From NCBI GenBank assembly GCA_943787985.1, contig CALSOO010000001.1, positions 323,001-387,000 of the forward strand: a stretch of DNA of 64,000 bases. Direction: 5' to 3'. The notes beneath the pieces are model-generated. The model worked only from the letters and a program-made list of their open reading frames with translations, was not told the DNA's origin and made no database searches. The translations under genes and the position numbers were made by a program. Source of the DNA: an uncultured Paracoccaceae bacterium. GTDB taxonomy: Bacteria; Pseudomonadota; Alphaproteobacteria; Rhodobacterales; Rhodobacteraceae. The first letter of the stretch is position 1, and each line of letters opens with the position of its first letter. This document shows, piece after piece, positions 63,256-64,000 of the stretch.

Positions 63256-64000
63256 TTAAGAGCGGATCAGGCTGCCCGCGCCGTGATCCGTGAACAACTC
63301 AAGCAAGCAAGCGTTGGGCACTTGGCCGTCGAGGATGACCACTGCGCGCACGCCTTCTTCGATGGCTTTCAACGCCGTTTCTGTCTTGGGGATCATTCCG
63401 CCGGCGATGGTGCCATCGGCCGTCATTTCATGAATCTGCGCGGCTGAGATTTCGGTGAGCACTGCGCCTTCCTTGTTTTTTACGCCCGGCACATCAGTCA
63501 GCAGAAGCAAACGATCAGCCAGCAGCGCGCCAGCAATAGCGCCCGCTGCTGTGTCGCCGTTGATGTTAAAGCTTTCACCGTTTTCGCCCGCGCCAAGTGG
63601 GGCGATCACGGGAATGGTGTTGCCATCAAAGAGGCTGCGCAAAATGCTTGGGTCGACTGTTGTGGGCGTACCGACGAACCCCAACGCGGGGTCGGTTTGC
63701 GTGCAAGTGATCAGATGGGCGTCTTTGCCGGATAGGCCAACAGCGCGTCCGCCTTCGGCACCGATCGCTTGAACGATCCGTTTGTTCACAAGACCGGACA
63801 ACACCATTTCGACCACTTCCATGGTCGCGGCGTCCGTGACGCGCTTGCCGCCTACAAATTCTGATGTGATATCGAGGCGTTCCAGCATTGCGTTGATCAT
63901 TGGCCCACCGCCGTGGACGATCACGGGGTTCATCCCGACCTGGCGCATCAAAACAACATCACGGGCGAAACTGGCCATGCCTTCATCACTGCCCATGGCA
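63256..64000 (-). CDS. argB: Acetylglutamate kinase, N-terminus outside the window
   Basis: ArgB phosphorylates N-acetylglutamate in arginine synthesis. The window cuts the first 40 or so residues; the part present starts with [20 protein letters not shown]. The substrate-binding runs [20 protein letters not shown] and [20 protein letters not shown], the [11 protein letters not shown] segment and [20 protein letters not shown] are typical. It ends with the usual [10 protein letters not shown]. The reading frame is clean. Confidence 0.97.
   Translation of the reverse strand, partial: AMGSDEGMASFARDVVLMRQVGMNPVIVHGGGPMINAMLERLDITSEFVGGKRVTDAATMEVVEMVLSGLVNKRIVQAIGAEGGRAVGLSGKDAHLITCTQTDPALGFVGTPTTVDPSILRSLFDGNTIPVIAPLGAGENGESFNINGDTAAGAIAGALLADRLLLLTDVPGVKNKEGAVLTEISAAQIHEMTADGTIAGGMIPKTETALKAIEEGVRAVVILDGQVPNACLLELFTDHGAGSLIRS

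Overview
The window looks like a piece of a Rhodobacteraceae (roseobacter-type alphaproteobacterium) chromosome. The grounds are the gene order secE-nusG-rplK-rplA-rplJ-rplL-rpoB-rpoC followed by the str, S10, spc and alpha ribosomal operons, an alphaproteobacterial RpoC of about 1415 residues, a BztABCD-type amino-acid ABC transporter, and an Mrp/Mnh antiporter operon with separate subunits. No rRNA, tRNA, CRISPR array or recognisable transposase was found.

Layout: 1-2845 holds the 3' part of an Mnh (Mrp) Na+/H+ antiporter operon (mnhC partial, D, E, F, G). 3027-9539 holds a roseobacter hypothetical, secE, nusG, rplK, rplA, a sugar-activation/glycosyltransferase-like pair, rplJ and rplL. 9773-10758 is a reverse-strand pair of unknowns, followed by rpoB and rpoC (11340-19788). 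19900-22468 carries a VOC protein, a DMT exporter, a rhamnosyltransferase-like protein and a small Cys/His protein. 22609-27693 is the str operon with a lipoprotein gene between fusA and tuf. 29234-51397 holds the ribosomal clusters, broken into separately promoted blocks (rpsJ-rplC-rplD-rplW; rplB-rpsS-rplV-rpsC-rplP; rpmC to rpmD; rplO-secY-adk; rpsM-rpsK-rpoA-rplQ) by accessory genes. 51525-57022 carries degP-like protease, rarA, crcB, rluC, a HAD phosphatase and an ATP12-like chaperone. 57220-61747 is bztABCD. The end holds a 4Fe-4S protein, a sterol-desaturase-family protein and partial argB on the reverse strand.

Sequence quality: at least 22 genes, many of them essential (rpoB, rpoA, fusA, tuf, rplK, rplJ, rplL, rplD, rpsL, rpsG, rpsM, rplQ), are broken by single-base frameshifts as read. 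A living cell cannot lack all of these, so the breaks are most probably sequencing or assembly errors. They cluster, and blocks such as rpoC and rplW-to-adk are clean. Frameshifted genes are given as one feature over their full inferred extent.

Most unusual signals: (1) a perfect 41-nt inverted repeat (35587-35627 and 37363-37403), each copy directly joined to a variable perfect hairpin that overlaps the stop codon of the neighbouring gene, together enclosing two orphan genes inside the ribosomal cluster; (2) a set of ribosomal promoters sharing TTG-type -35 boxes, exactly 17-nt spacers and a TATACG (or close) -10; (3) the splitting of the S10/spc operons by AT-richer accessory genes; (4) an in-frame TGA inside an otherwise open membrane/coiled-coil gene.
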